Assembly: GCA_003223065.1 (NCBI GenBank)
Contig: QHXU01000051.1
Location: 32,678 to 37,847 of the forward strand
Reading direction: 5' to 3'
DNA: 5,170 bases
Source of the DNA: Acidobacteriota bacterium
GTDB lineage: Bacteria; Acidobacteriota; Terriglobia; Bryobacterales; Bryobacteraceae
The notes beneath the pieces are model-generated. The model was not told where the DNA came from. It did no database searches and saw only the letters and a list, made by a program, of their open reading frames with translations. Shown one piece after another: positions 1 through 5,170 of the stretch (the first letter of the stretch is position 1; each line of letters starts with the position of its first letter). Made by a program: the position numbers and the translations under genes.

Positions 1-255
1 ATGGTGATCGGAGCCGCCATGGGTCCGATGGAAGTGAACCCGGTCTCGCTCATCGGGCCTCGCCGGTCGGTGCGAGGCTGGCCGGCCGGCACCTCCACCG
101 ATTCTGAGGACGCTCTCCGGCTCTGCGCAATCAGTGGAATTCGGGCGATGATCGAAACTTTTCCGTTGATTCGCGCCGCTGCCGCCTACGATCGGATGAT
201 GAGCGGAAGCGCACGCTTCCGCGTGGTCCTGACGATGCAGCAATCAGGAGGCTAG
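1..255 (+). CDS. Zinc-type alcohol dehydrogenase (MDR family), C-terminal fragment, 5' end outside window
   Basis: This frame is open from the first base and stops at TAG 253-255, giving 84 residues. The best family signal is the C-terminal block MIETFPLIRAAAAYDRMMSG followed by ARFRVVLTM (about residues 50-79). This resembles the closing segment of medium-chain, zinc-dependent alcohol dehydrogenases, where the last helix and strand of the catalytic domain are typically written as 'IETFPLEKAAEAYERMMSGKARFRVVL'. The opening VIGAAMGPMEV fits the end of the Rossmann cofactor-binding domain. Such proteins are about 340 residues, so roughly three quarters of the gene, including the zinc ligands and the GxGxxG cofactor loop, lie to the left. 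The ATG at base 1 is therefore an internal Met, not a start. The gene converges on leuD and the two coding regions overlap by 12 bp (244-255). The substrate cannot be told from this fragment, and nothing ties it to leucine synthesis except position. Confidence 0.85.
   Translation: MVIGAAMGPMEVNPVSLIGPRRSVRGWPAGTSTDSEDALRLCAISGIRAMIETFPLIRAAAAYDRMMSGSARFRVVLTMQQSGG
203..222. repeat. Perfect 8-bp inverted repeat with 4-nt loop, candidate 3' hairpin of the leu transcript
   Basis: GCGGAAGC at 203-210 is followed by loop GCAC (211-214) and the exact complement GCTTCCGC at 215-222. The hairpin lies inside the dehydrogenase gene (codons for SGSARFR), 21 bp beyond the leuD stop when read along the minus strand. 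Neither strand has a T-run after the stem, so it is not a canonical intrinsic terminator. It could still stabilise or mark the 3' end of the leu mRNA, or it could be a by-product of codon choice. Confidence 0.4.
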
Positions 256-831
256 CGTATTCACCGACCCCACTCGCCGCGCCTCATATGCCGAGATCGC
301 AGGCTCCTGCTGCAGGATGTACCCCAGCTCATCGACGCCCTCGAGCAGGCAATGCTTCGAGAACGCGTCGATCGGGAACTCGACCGATCGGCCATCGGGG
401 AGCGTCAGAGTCTGCGCCGCTAAATCCACTTTCACTACCGCCCCCGGCGCGCCGAGAAGGAAAGCGTGTACGTCCGCCGGAACCGTTATCGGAATCAGGC
501 CATTCTTGAGCGAATTCTGCTTGAAAATGTCCGCGAAAGACGTGCTTACAATCGCCCGAAATCCAAACTGCTGCAACGCCCAAGGCGCGTGCTCACGCGA
601 GCTTCCGCAGCCGAAGTTGTCGCCTGCCACCAGCACCTGCGCGCGTTTCGCTTCCGCCTGGTTCAGGACAAATCCCGGCGTCGGCTTTCCGTCCGCGTCA
701 TATCGCCAGTCATAGAAAAGCTGATCGCCCAGACCATCCTTGGAAATCGTCTTAAGAAAACGCGCGGGAATGATCTGGTCAGTGTCGATGTTGTCGACCG
801 CCAATACAACCGTTCGGCTCTCGAATTTCAC
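244..831 (-). CDS. leuD: 3-isopropylmalate dehydratase small subunit LeuD
   Basis: LeuD is the small (swivel-domain) subunit of cytosolic isopropylmalate isomerase. With LeuC it converts 2-isopropylmalate to 3-isopropylmalate through a dehydration and rehydration step. The 195-residue length is normal for bacterial LeuD (about 200). Visible family motifs are NIDTDQIIPARFLK (14-27), the substrate-recognition loop GDNFGCGSSREHAPWAL (70-86), FADIFKQNSLKNGLIPI (99-115) and FSKHCLLEGVDELGYIL (157-173). The start is GTG at 831-829, inside a GTGA overlap with the leuC stop, and is preceded by a clear Shine-Dalgarno (GAGGA, 7-nt spacer). The motif-rich N-terminus supports this start. It is the last gene of the operon; its TGA at 246-244 lies within the end of the convergent dehydrogenase gene. 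Confidence 0.97.
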   Translation of the reverse strand: MKFESRTVVLAVDNIDTDQIIPARFLKTISKDGLGDQLFYDWRYDADGKPTPGFVLNQAEAKRAQVLVAGDNFGCGSSREHAPWALQQFGFRAIVSTSFADIFKQNSLKNGLIPITVPADVHAFLLGAPGAVVKVDLAAQTLTLPDGRSVEFPIDAFSKHCLLEGVDELGYILQQEPAISAYEARRVGSVNTLAS

Positions 832-2231
832 AGAAGCGTCCTCACGTCGGTGATCACTCCCGTAATCGCGCTGGCAGCGGCCGTCAGAGGGCTCGCTAAA
901 AACGTCCGCCCTCCCTTGCCCTGCCGCCCCTCAAAATTGCGATTGCTGGTCGATACGCTGTACTCGCCGGGTTGCAACTGATCTCCGTTCATCGCGATGC
1001 ACATCGAGCACCCGGCCTCGCGAAAGTCCGCTCCCGCCTCCCGAAAGATGCGGTCGAGCCCCTCTGCCTGCGCTTGCGCCTTTACCTGCTGCGATCCCGG
1101 CACCACCATCATGCGCACCTTGGGATTCACCTTGCGCCCTTTAAGCAGCCCTGCGGCCGCCCGCAGATCCGAAATGCGTGAATTCGTGCAGCTCCCGATA
1201 AACACCACGTTCACGACGTGCCCCAGCAGCGGCTTGCCGGCAGGTAGACCCATATAACGCAGCGCCTTCGCCAGCGTCTCCCGCTCCAGAGGATCGGCGA
1301 TTGCCGCCGGGTCCGGCACGGCCCCCGAAACCGGAATCCCCATGCCGGGATTCGTGCCGAACGTGATCATCGGCTCGAGCACGCCGGCATCGATCGTAAT
1401 TTCGCGGTCGTATGAAGCGCCATCATCAGTCGCAAGCTGCCGCCATCGCGCGAGCGCGGCCTCCCACTCCGCTCCTTTGGGCGCGAATGGCCTGCCGGCC
1501 ACATACTGGTAGGTAACGTCGTCCGGCGCGACCAGGCCCGCTCTCGCGCCACCCTCGATCGACATATTGCATACCGTCATCCGCTCTTCCATCGATAGCG
1601 CTCGAACCGCCGGCCCGCAATATTCAAAGATCGACCCCGTGCCGCCGCCAATCCCGATCCTTGCGATCAGCGCCAGAATGATGTCTTTCGCCAGGACGCC
1701 GGGCCGGAGCGATCCATCCACCCGTACCGCGAACGTCTTCGACCGCCTCTGCAACAGGCACTGCGTGGCTAGAACGTGCTCCACCTCGCTGGTGCCGATG
1801 CCGAACGCCAGCGCTCCGAACGCCCCGTGCGTCGCGGTATGGCTGTCGCCGCACACCACCGTCATGCCCGGCTGCGTCAATCCCAGCTCCGGTCCCATCA
1901 CATGCACGATTCCCTGCCGGTCGCTCGATAGCCCGTAGCAGGGGATCCCGAATTCGCGGCAGTTCTTCTCCAGTTGTTCCACCTGCGCCGCCGCAACTCG
2001 ATCCACTATTGGCAGCCCTCTGGGCGTGGTCGGCGTCGAGTGGTCCGTGGTCGCGATGGTTAGATCCGGCCTTCGCACTTTCAGCCCGCGCCGCCGCACT
2101 CCATCGAACGCTTGCGGTGACGTCACTTCATGCACAAGGTGAAGGTCGATGTAAAGCAGCGCCGGCGCGCCCGGACGCTCCGCCACTACATGGCTGTCCC
2201 AGATCTTTTCGATGATCGTTCGCGGTCTCAT
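828..2231 (-). CDS. leuC: 3-isopropylmalate dehydratase large subunit LeuC
   Basis: LeuC is the aconitase-type, [4Fe-4S]-bearing large subunit that pairs with LeuD. The protein from ATG 2231 is 467 residues (E. coli LeuC is 466). The three cluster cysteines are visible: Cys348 in IGSCTNSR, and Cys408 and Cys411 in AGCSMCIAMNGD, each one residue offset from E. coli 347/407/410. Other family blocks are RTIIEKIWDSHVV (4-16), TTDHSTPTTPR (61-71), VVCGDSHTATHGAFGALAFG (125-144), MSIEGGARAGLVAPD (223-237), and near the end SVSTSNRNFEGRQGKGGRTF. ATG 2231 is chosen because it gives an ATGA overlap with the leuB stop and the usual short N-terminus. An in-frame TTG at 2243, four codons upstream, has a better Shine-Dalgarno (GGAAGG, 5-nt spacer) and remains possible. 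The stop TGA at 830-828 overlaps the leuD start. Confidence 0.97.
   Translation of the reverse strand: MRPRTIIEKIWDSHVVAERPGAPALLYIDLHLVHEVTSPQAFDGVRRRGLKVRRPDLTIATTDHSTPTTPRGLPIVDRVAAAQVEQLEKNCREFGIPCYGLSSDRQGIVHVMGPELGLTQPGMTVVCGDSHTATHGAFGALAFGIGTSEVEHVLATQCLLQRRSKTFAVRVDGSLRPGVLAKDIILALIARIGIGGGTGSIFEYCGPAVRALSMEERMTVCNMSIEGGARAGLVAPDDVTYQYVAGRPFAPKGAEWEAALARWRQLATDDGASYDREITIDAGVLEPMITFGTNPGMGIPVSGAVPDPAAIADPLERETLAKALRYMGLPAGKPLLGHVVNVVFIGSCTNSRISDLRAAAGLLKGRKVNPKVRMMVVPGSQQVKAQAQAEGLDRIFREAGADFREAGCSMCIAMNGDQLQPGEYSVSTSNRNFEGRQGKGGRTFLASPLTAAASAITGVITDVRTLL
839..843 (-). promoter_or_regulatory. Ribosome binding site deciding the GTG start of leuD
   Basis: Read on the minus strand, GAGGA (843 down to 839) lies 7 nt before the GTG at 831. 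It is inside the last codons of leuC, so leuD translation is probably coupled to leuC termination while also having its own good site. Confidence 0.65.
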
Positions 2232-3280
2232 AACGCTTCGCAAACTGCCCTTCCGACCTGTTCGGTCGTCGCCGGCGCGCCCTTCGGTTTCAAATCGGCG
2301 GTCACACGGCCCGAATCGAGCACGCGGCCCATGGCCTCGTTTACGGCGGCAGCTTCCTTGGCAAGCCCGAACGTATAATCGAGCATCGCCGCCGCCGACC
2401 CGATCGCCCCCAGCGGATTCGCCTTGTTTTGGCCCGCGATGTTCGGGGCCGAACCGTGCACGGGCTCGTATAAACCTTTCGATTCGCCGAGCGAGGCCGA
2501 CGGCAGCATGCCGATCGAGCCGGCCAGCACCGCCGCCTCATCACTCAGAATATCGCCAAACATGTTTTCGGTGAGCACCACGTCGAAACGCCGCGGATTC
2601 AGCACAAGTTGCATCGCGCAGTTGTCCACCAATAGATGATCGAGCGCCACGTCCGGAAACTCGCCCGCCACCTCCGTTACCACACGCCTCCAGAGCTGCG
2701 AGTTCTCGATGACGTTCGATTTGTCGACGCTAGTGACCTTCTTGCGCCGTGCGCGTGCGAGCTGGAACGCTTTCCGCGCCACCCTCTCGATCTCCCGGCG
2801 TGTGTATACCATCGTGTTCACGGCGCGGTCTCCATCTACTCCGCGCGGCTCGCCGTAATACAGGCCGCCCGTCAACTCCCGCACAATTATCATGTCAGTG
2901 CCTTCGACTATCTGGTTCTTGAGCGGCGAAGATTCCACCAGCGCCGGCCACATCTTCACCGGACGCAGGTTCGCGAACACCTCCAGGACCTTCCTGAGCC
3001 CGAGCAGTCCTTTCTCCGGCCGCTTGTCCGGCGGAGCCTGGTCGAACTCGGGCGAGCCCACGGCGCCCAGCAGCGTCGCATCCGCCGCCAGGGCCTTGTT
3101 CACCGTATCCTCAGGCAACGGCGAGCCCGTCTTGTGAATCGCCACCCCGCCAATCAGCCCTTCGGAAAGCGCCAGCGTGTGCCCGAACTTCCTCGCCACC
3201 GCCTCGAGGACACCCACAGCCGCACGTGTGACCTCCGCGCCGACCCCGTCGCCGGGCAAAAGCAGGATTCTAAGATTCAT
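2228..3280 (-). CDS. leuB: 3-isopropylmalate dehydrogenase LeuB
   Basis: LeuB oxidises and decarboxylates 3-isopropylmalate to 2-ketoisocaproate, normally with NAD+ and a divalent metal, in the cytosol. The 350 residues match the family (about 345-365). Catalytic residues line up with Thermus LeuB at a constant offset of +2: Arg96, Arg106, Arg134, Tyr141, Lys187, Asp219, Asp243 and Asp247. Signature blocks are LLPGDGVGAEV (7-17), NMFGDILSDEAAVLAGSIGM (239-258) and YEPVHGSAPNIAGQNKANP (271-289). Two departures are seen: GVGAEV where GIGPEV is usual, and Asn280 where Thermus has Asp278, the residue that contacts the NAD adenosine ribose. The ATG at 3280 is 27 bp after the leuA stop, and I see no convincing Shine-Dalgarno before it, so coupling to leuA translation is plausible. 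Its TGA is shared with the leuC start. Confidence 0.97.
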   Translation of the reverse strand: MNLRILLLPGDGVGAEVTRAAVGVLEAVARKFGHTLALSEGLIGGVAIHKTGSPLPEDTVNKALAADATLLGAVGSPEFDQAPPDKRPEKGLLGLRKVLEVFANLRPVKMWPALVESSPLKNQIVEGTDMIIVRELTGGLYYGEPRGVDGDRAVNTMVYTRREIERVARKAFQLARARRKKVTSVDKSNVIENSQLWRRVVTEVAGEFPDVALDHLLVDNCAMQLVLNPRRFDVVLTENMFGDILSDEAAVLAGSIGMLPSASLGESKGLYEPVHGSAPNIAGQNKANPLGAIGSAAAMLDYTFGLAKEAAAVNEAMGRVLDSGRVTADLKPKGAPATTEQVGRAVCEAL

Positions 3281-3307
3281 TCGATGTGGAGCGGCTGCCT
3301 GTATTTT

Positions 3308-4486
3308 TTAGTCCGCCGCGGCTCCGCTCGGCCTCGTCTCGCTTGCAACTTCACGAGCCAGCGCGGAGATCTCTTCATTGCGCACGCCCTTCTTCCGGTC
3401 GGCGAGCGACGTGAACCGGTGGTACAGCGTATCGAGCTGCTCCTTGGTCAGCGGTATCCCCAGATCGTCGCAACGCTTCCCAAGCGCATGGCGTCCGCTG
3501 TGCTTGCCTAGCACCAGCCTGGTCTCCGGCACGCCAACGCTCTGCGGCTCCATGATTTCGTACGTGGTCCGTTCCTTCAAGTAACCGTCCTGATGAATGC
3601 CCGCCTCGTGCGCGAATGCGTTCTCCCCCACGATGGCCTTGTTCGGCTGCGGCCCGAACGTGATCATCGACGCGAGCATCTGGCTTGCCGGATAAAGGTG
3701 TTCGGTTACGATGCGCGTGTGGAACGGCAGCCGGTCGCGCCGCGTGTTGATCGCCATTACGATTTCCTCTAGTGGCGCATTACCCGCGCGCTCGCCGATT
3801 CCGTTTATCGTGCACTCGATCTGGCGCGCGCCCGCGTGCAGCGCCGCAAGCGAATTCGCCGCTGCGAGCCCCAGGTCGTCGTGGCAATGCACGCTGATGA
3901 TCGCCGCGTCGCCCAGCGCCTTCGCCATCCGCCCGATCATCGCGGCATATTCCTCAGGAACGGAATAGCCGACCGTGTCCGGCAGATTCACCGTTCGCGC
4001 GCCGGCCGCCACCACGGCGCGTGAAATCTCCTCGAGGTAATTCCATTCCGTGCGTGTCGCGTCCTCGGCCGAGAATTCAACATCATCGCAGTATTCCCGC
4101 GCGAGCGTCACCGCCGCCACCGCCTCGTCCAGCACCTGCTGGCGCGATTTCTTCAGCTTGTATTTCAAGTGAATGTCGCTGGTCGCGATGAACGTGTGAA
4201 TGCGCGGCCGCCGGGCATGACGAAGCGCTTGCGCCGCCGCCTCAACGTCCAGCCGGTTGGCTCGCGCCAGCGCGGCGACATTCGCCCACGGAAATTCACG
4301 GCTGACCGCGTCTACGGCTTCCGAATCCCCGTCCGAGGCGATGGGGAAACCGGCTTCGAGGATATCGACGCCCAGTTCCACCAGCTTTGCCGCCATCCGG
4401 ACTTTCTCTGGCACGGTCATGCTGCATCCGGGCGACTGTTCCCCGTCCCGGAGAGTCGTGTCGAAGATGTAGACGCGATCTGCCAT
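3308..4486 (-). CDS. leuA: 2-isopropylmalate synthase LeuA, short form without the leucine regulatory domain
   Basis: LeuA condenses acetyl-CoA with 2-ketoisovalerate, the committed step of leucine synthesis. The TIM barrel is intact: DTTLRDGEQSPG (9-20) with Arg13 and metal ligand Asp14, PDTVGY (169-174), metal ligands His200 and His202 in HCHDDLGLA, and Asn236 in NGIGERAGN. The following subdomains are also present, with IVGENAFAHEAGIHQDG (285-301), LVLGKHSGRHALG (324-336) and LADRKKGV (361-368). IHQDG favours LeuA over homocitrate or citramalate synthase. The protein stops at 392 residues, just after the subdomain that precedes the LeuA dimer/regulatory domain; E. coli LeuA continues for about 130 more. 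The TAA (3310-3308) is 27 bp from leuB, so no detached regulatory domain fits. It is first in the operon. ATG 4486 is preceded by GAGAGG (4500-4495, 8-nt spacer). Confidence 0.94.
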   Translation of the reverse strand: MADRVYIFDTTLRDGEQSPGCSMTVPEKVRMAAKLVELGVDILEAGFPIASDGDSEAVDAVSREFPWANVAALARANRLDVEAAAQALRHARRPRIHTFIATSDIHLKYKLKKSRQQVLDEAVAAVTLAREYCDDVEFSAEDATRTEWNYLEEISRAVVAAGARTVNLPDTVGYSVPEEYAAMIGRMAKALGDAAIISVHCHDDLGLAAANSLAALHAGARQIECTINGIGERAGNAPLEEIVMAINTRRDRLPFHTRIVTEHLYPASQMLASMITFGPQPNKAIVGENAFAHEAGIHQDGYLKERTTYEIMEPQSVGVPETRLVLGKHSGRHALGKRCDDLGIPLTKEQLDTLYHRFTSLADRKKGVRNEEISALAREVASETRPSGAAAD

Positions 4487-4494
4487 GCTCCTAG

Positions 4495-4500
4495 CCTCTC
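4495..4500 (-). promoter_or_regulatory. Ribosome binding site of leuA
   Basis: On the minus strand GAGAGG (4500-4495) lies 8 nt before the leuA ATG. A second purine stretch, AGGAG (4492-4488), is only 1 nt from the ATG and is too close to be the main site. The predicted transcript start falls at the edge of GAGAGG, so the leader would be little more than this site. Confidence 0.55.
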
Positions 4501-4505
4501 GCTCA

Positions 4506-4534
4506 ATTATGCTTTTGAAGGTGCGATTTCACAA
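4506..4534 (-). promoter_or_regulatory. Predicted sigma70-type promoter of the leu operon
   Basis: Read on the minus strand, TTGTGA (4534-4529, 4 of 6 to TTGACA) and CATAAT (4511-4506, 5 of 6 to TATAAT) are separated by exactly 17 bp. This predicts transcription starting near 4499, about 13 nt before the leuA ATG. A leader that short rules out a leader peptide, attenuator or T-box between this promoter and leuA. The weak -35 fits a promoter that needs an activator. Confidence 0.5.
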
Positions 4535-4556
4535 ATCAATAATTTTGGATGATAAT
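4528..4556 (+). promoter_or_regulatory. Predicted sigma70-type promoter of the LysR-type gene
   Basis: TTCACA (4528-4533, 5 of 6) and GATAAT (4551-4556, 5 of 6) are separated by 17 bp, predicting a start near 4563 and a leader of only about 7 nt. A perfect TATAAT also occurs at 4556-4561 but has no matching -35 at normal spacing. The -35 occupies nearly the same bases as the leu operon -35 on the other strand, so the two promoters should compete or be co-regulated. Confidence 0.45.
4535..4550. promoter_or_regulatory. Imperfect palindrome, candidate LysR-type operator
   Basis: ATCAATAATTTTGGAT pairs at 6 of 8 positions (half sites ATCnAnAA and TTnTnGAT). It is centred about 43 bp upstream of the predicted leu start and lies inside the spacer of the regulator's own promoter. 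LysR proteins commonly activate a divergent target while repressing themselves from this kind of position. The composition is very AT-rich, which makes chance dyads likely, so this is a candidate only. Confidence 0.3.
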
Positions 4557-4566
4557 ATAATATTCA
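4550..4566. promoter_or_regulatory. Weak second dyad (TGA-N11-TCA), possible further operator half
   Basis: The arms TGA (4550-4552) and TCA (4564-4566) flank an AT-only core; 5 of 8 positions pair. It is centred about 59 bp upstream of the predicted leu start, close to where LysR proteins usually place their high-affinity site. It also overlaps the -10 region and start codon-proximal bases of the regulator gene. Evidence is thin. Confidence 0.18.
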
Positions 4567-4569
4567 TTT

Positions 4570-5170
4570 ATGGAGCTCCATCCCCTGCGAGTCTTCCTCA
4601 CGGTGGCGACCGAAAAAAGCTTTTCGCGCGCCGCCGAGAAGCTGCTCCGGACTCAGCCCGCCATCTCGCTTTCGATCCAGCGATTGGAGTCGGAGTTAAG
4701 CGAAAAATTGATCGACCGTTCGGCCAAGGACCTCCTGCTGACCGACGCCGGCAGGATCGTGCTTGAATACGCGCGCCGGTTTGAAAACCTCCAGGGCGAT
4801 CTCGACAACGCGCTGGCGGAGTTGCGCGACAAATCGTCCGGCCGCCTGACGATCGGCGCGAACGAATCCTGCACGCTATACCTGCTCGACCACATAGAAC
4901 GCTACCGCCGCCGCTACCCCAAGATCAAGGTGCAGATCCGACGCAGCCTGTCGAGCAAGATTCCGGGCGAGTTGATAGACGGAGATCTCGAACTGGGCAT
5001 CCTCACCTACGATCCTGAAGACGAGCGCCTGGTTTCGACCGTGATCTACACAGATCACCTAGCGTTCATCGTTTCGCCCGTACACCGCCTCGCGGCGCGC
5101 GCCCGCGTGTCGATCACCGAGCTCGGCAACGAGACATTCATCGCGCACAACGTCGTCTCGCCGTATCGCG
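4570..5170 (+). CDS. LysR-type transcriptional regulator, 3' end outside window
   Basis: The frame opens at ATG 4570 and runs to the right edge without a stop (200 codons; full members are about 290-310 residues). Residues 1-60 form the LysR winged helix-turn-helix: LRVFLTVATEKSFSRAAEKL, then QPAISLSIQRLESEL and LTDAGRIVLEYARR. A linker helix follows (about 60-88). The periplasmic-binding-like ligand domain begins at GRLTIGANES (about 91-100) and is cut after about 110 residues, near FIAHNVVSPYR. A stop codon (TAA 4558-4560) lies four codons upstream in frame, fixing ATG 4570 as the only plausible start. There is no Shine-Dalgarno before it. The gene is divergent from leuA with 83 bp between, the standard arrangement for a LysR protein and its target, so control of the leu operon and of itself is the natural inference. 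The effector cannot be read from the sequence. E. coli leuO is also a LysR gene divergent from leuABCD, but I see no basis for calling this LeuO. Confidence 0.93.
   Translation, partial: MELHPLRVFLTVATEKSFSRAAEKLLRTQPAISLSIQRLESELSEKLIDRSAKDLLLTDAGRIVLEYARRFENLQGDLDNALAELRDKSSGRLTIGANESCTLYLLDHIERYRRRYPKIKVQIRRSLSSKIPGELIDGDLELGILTYDPEDERLVSTVIYTDHLAFIVSPVHRLAARARVSITELGNETFIAHNVVSPYR

Noticed and set aside
81..90. GC palindrome GCCGGCCGGC
   Set aside because: It is inside the dehydrogenase coding frame and is expected by chance in sequence this rich in GC.
203..222. Intrinsic terminator for the leu operon or the dehydrogenase gene
   Set aside because: The stem is perfect, but no T-run follows on either strand, so it is listed as an inverted repeat only.
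466..981. A 171-codon open frame on the plus strand
   Set aside because: It is antisense to leuD and the end of leuC, crosses a gene boundary, and has no recognisable family or motif.
3281..3310. A frameshift that cut the regulatory domain off leuA
   Set aside because: Only 27 bp lie between the leuA stop and the leuB start, far too little for a roughly 130-residue domain, and other frames there run directly into leuB.
2636..3511. A 291-codon open frame on the plus strand
   Set aside because: It lies wholly antisense to leuB and the end of leuA, is extremely rich in Arg, His and Leu, and shows no domain. GC-rich coding DNA commonly produces such antisense frames.
3308..4486. leuA being a homocitrate synthase (NifV-like) or citramalate synthase because of its short length
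   Set aside because: The TTLRDGEQSPG and GIHQDG motifs and the leuBCD context fit 2-isopropylmalate synthase; there are no nif or lysine-pathway neighbours. Substrate choice is still not proven by sequence.
4485..4766. Plus-strand 93-codon frame across the intergenic region
   Set aside because: It overlaps the start of the LysR gene in another frame, begins inside the leuA start, and covers the promoter region; the LysR frame is clearly the real one.
4653..5058. Two minus-strand frames of 60-80 codons under the LysR gene
   Set aside because: Both are antisense shadows of a well-supported LysR coding frame and show no family features.
1..5170. CRISPR arrays, insertion sequences, tRNA or other RNA genes, phage or defence genes
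   Set aside because: No regularly spaced repeats, transposase motifs, terminal repeats or RNA-gene structures were seen; nearly every base belongs to the listed genes.

Overview
The window holds one complete leucine-biosynthesis operon, leuA-leuB-leuC-leuD, on the minus strand. It is flanked by the 3' end of a zinc-type alcohol dehydrogenase gene (plus strand, left edge) and the first two thirds of a divergent LysR-type regulator gene (plus strand, right edge). The coding DNA is GC-rich and the gene density is very high. The protein signatures are bacterial. The Arg/Ala-rich proteins and the look of the LysR protein would suit a GC-rich soil lineage such as Acidobacteriota, but that placement is an impression from the sequence, not a demonstrated result.

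Layout. 1-255 (+): C-terminal 84 residues of a medium-chain dehydrogenase, whose stop overlaps the leuD stop tail to tail by 12 bp. 244-831 (-): leuD, small subunit of isopropylmalate isomerase. 828-2231 (-): leuC, large Fe-S subunit, overlapping leuD by 4 bp (GTGA). 2228-3280 (-): leuB, 3-isopropylmalate dehydrogenase, overlapping leuC by 4 bp (ATGA). 3281-3307: 27-bp gap. 3308-4486 (-): leuA, 2-isopropylmalate synthase. 4487-4569: the only real intergenic region, strikingly AT-rich (about 26% GC over 4501-4569), with overlapping divergent promoters and a possible operator. 4570 to the right edge (+): LysR-type regulator, cut by the window.

Together LeuA, LeuC/LeuD and LeuB convert 2-ketoisovalerate plus acetyl-CoA to 2-ketoisocaproate, the direct precursor of leucine; the final transaminase is not in the window. 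The divergent LysR gene is the obvious candidate regulator.

Three points stand out. (1) LeuA is a complete catalytic protein of 392 residues but lacks the C-terminal leucine-binding regulatory domain of typical LeuA, and there is no room for a split-off copy before leuB. (2) The leu leader is predicted to be only about 13 nt, so there is no attenuator or T-box; the divergent promoters share almost the same -35 bases, and a dyad sits where a LysR protein could control both. (3) LeuB has Asn280 at the position of the ribose-binding Asp (Asp278) of Thermus LeuB. I found no mobile element, CRISPR array, RNA gene or clearly novel system. This is mainly a conventional biosynthetic operon with an unusual regulatory arrangement.
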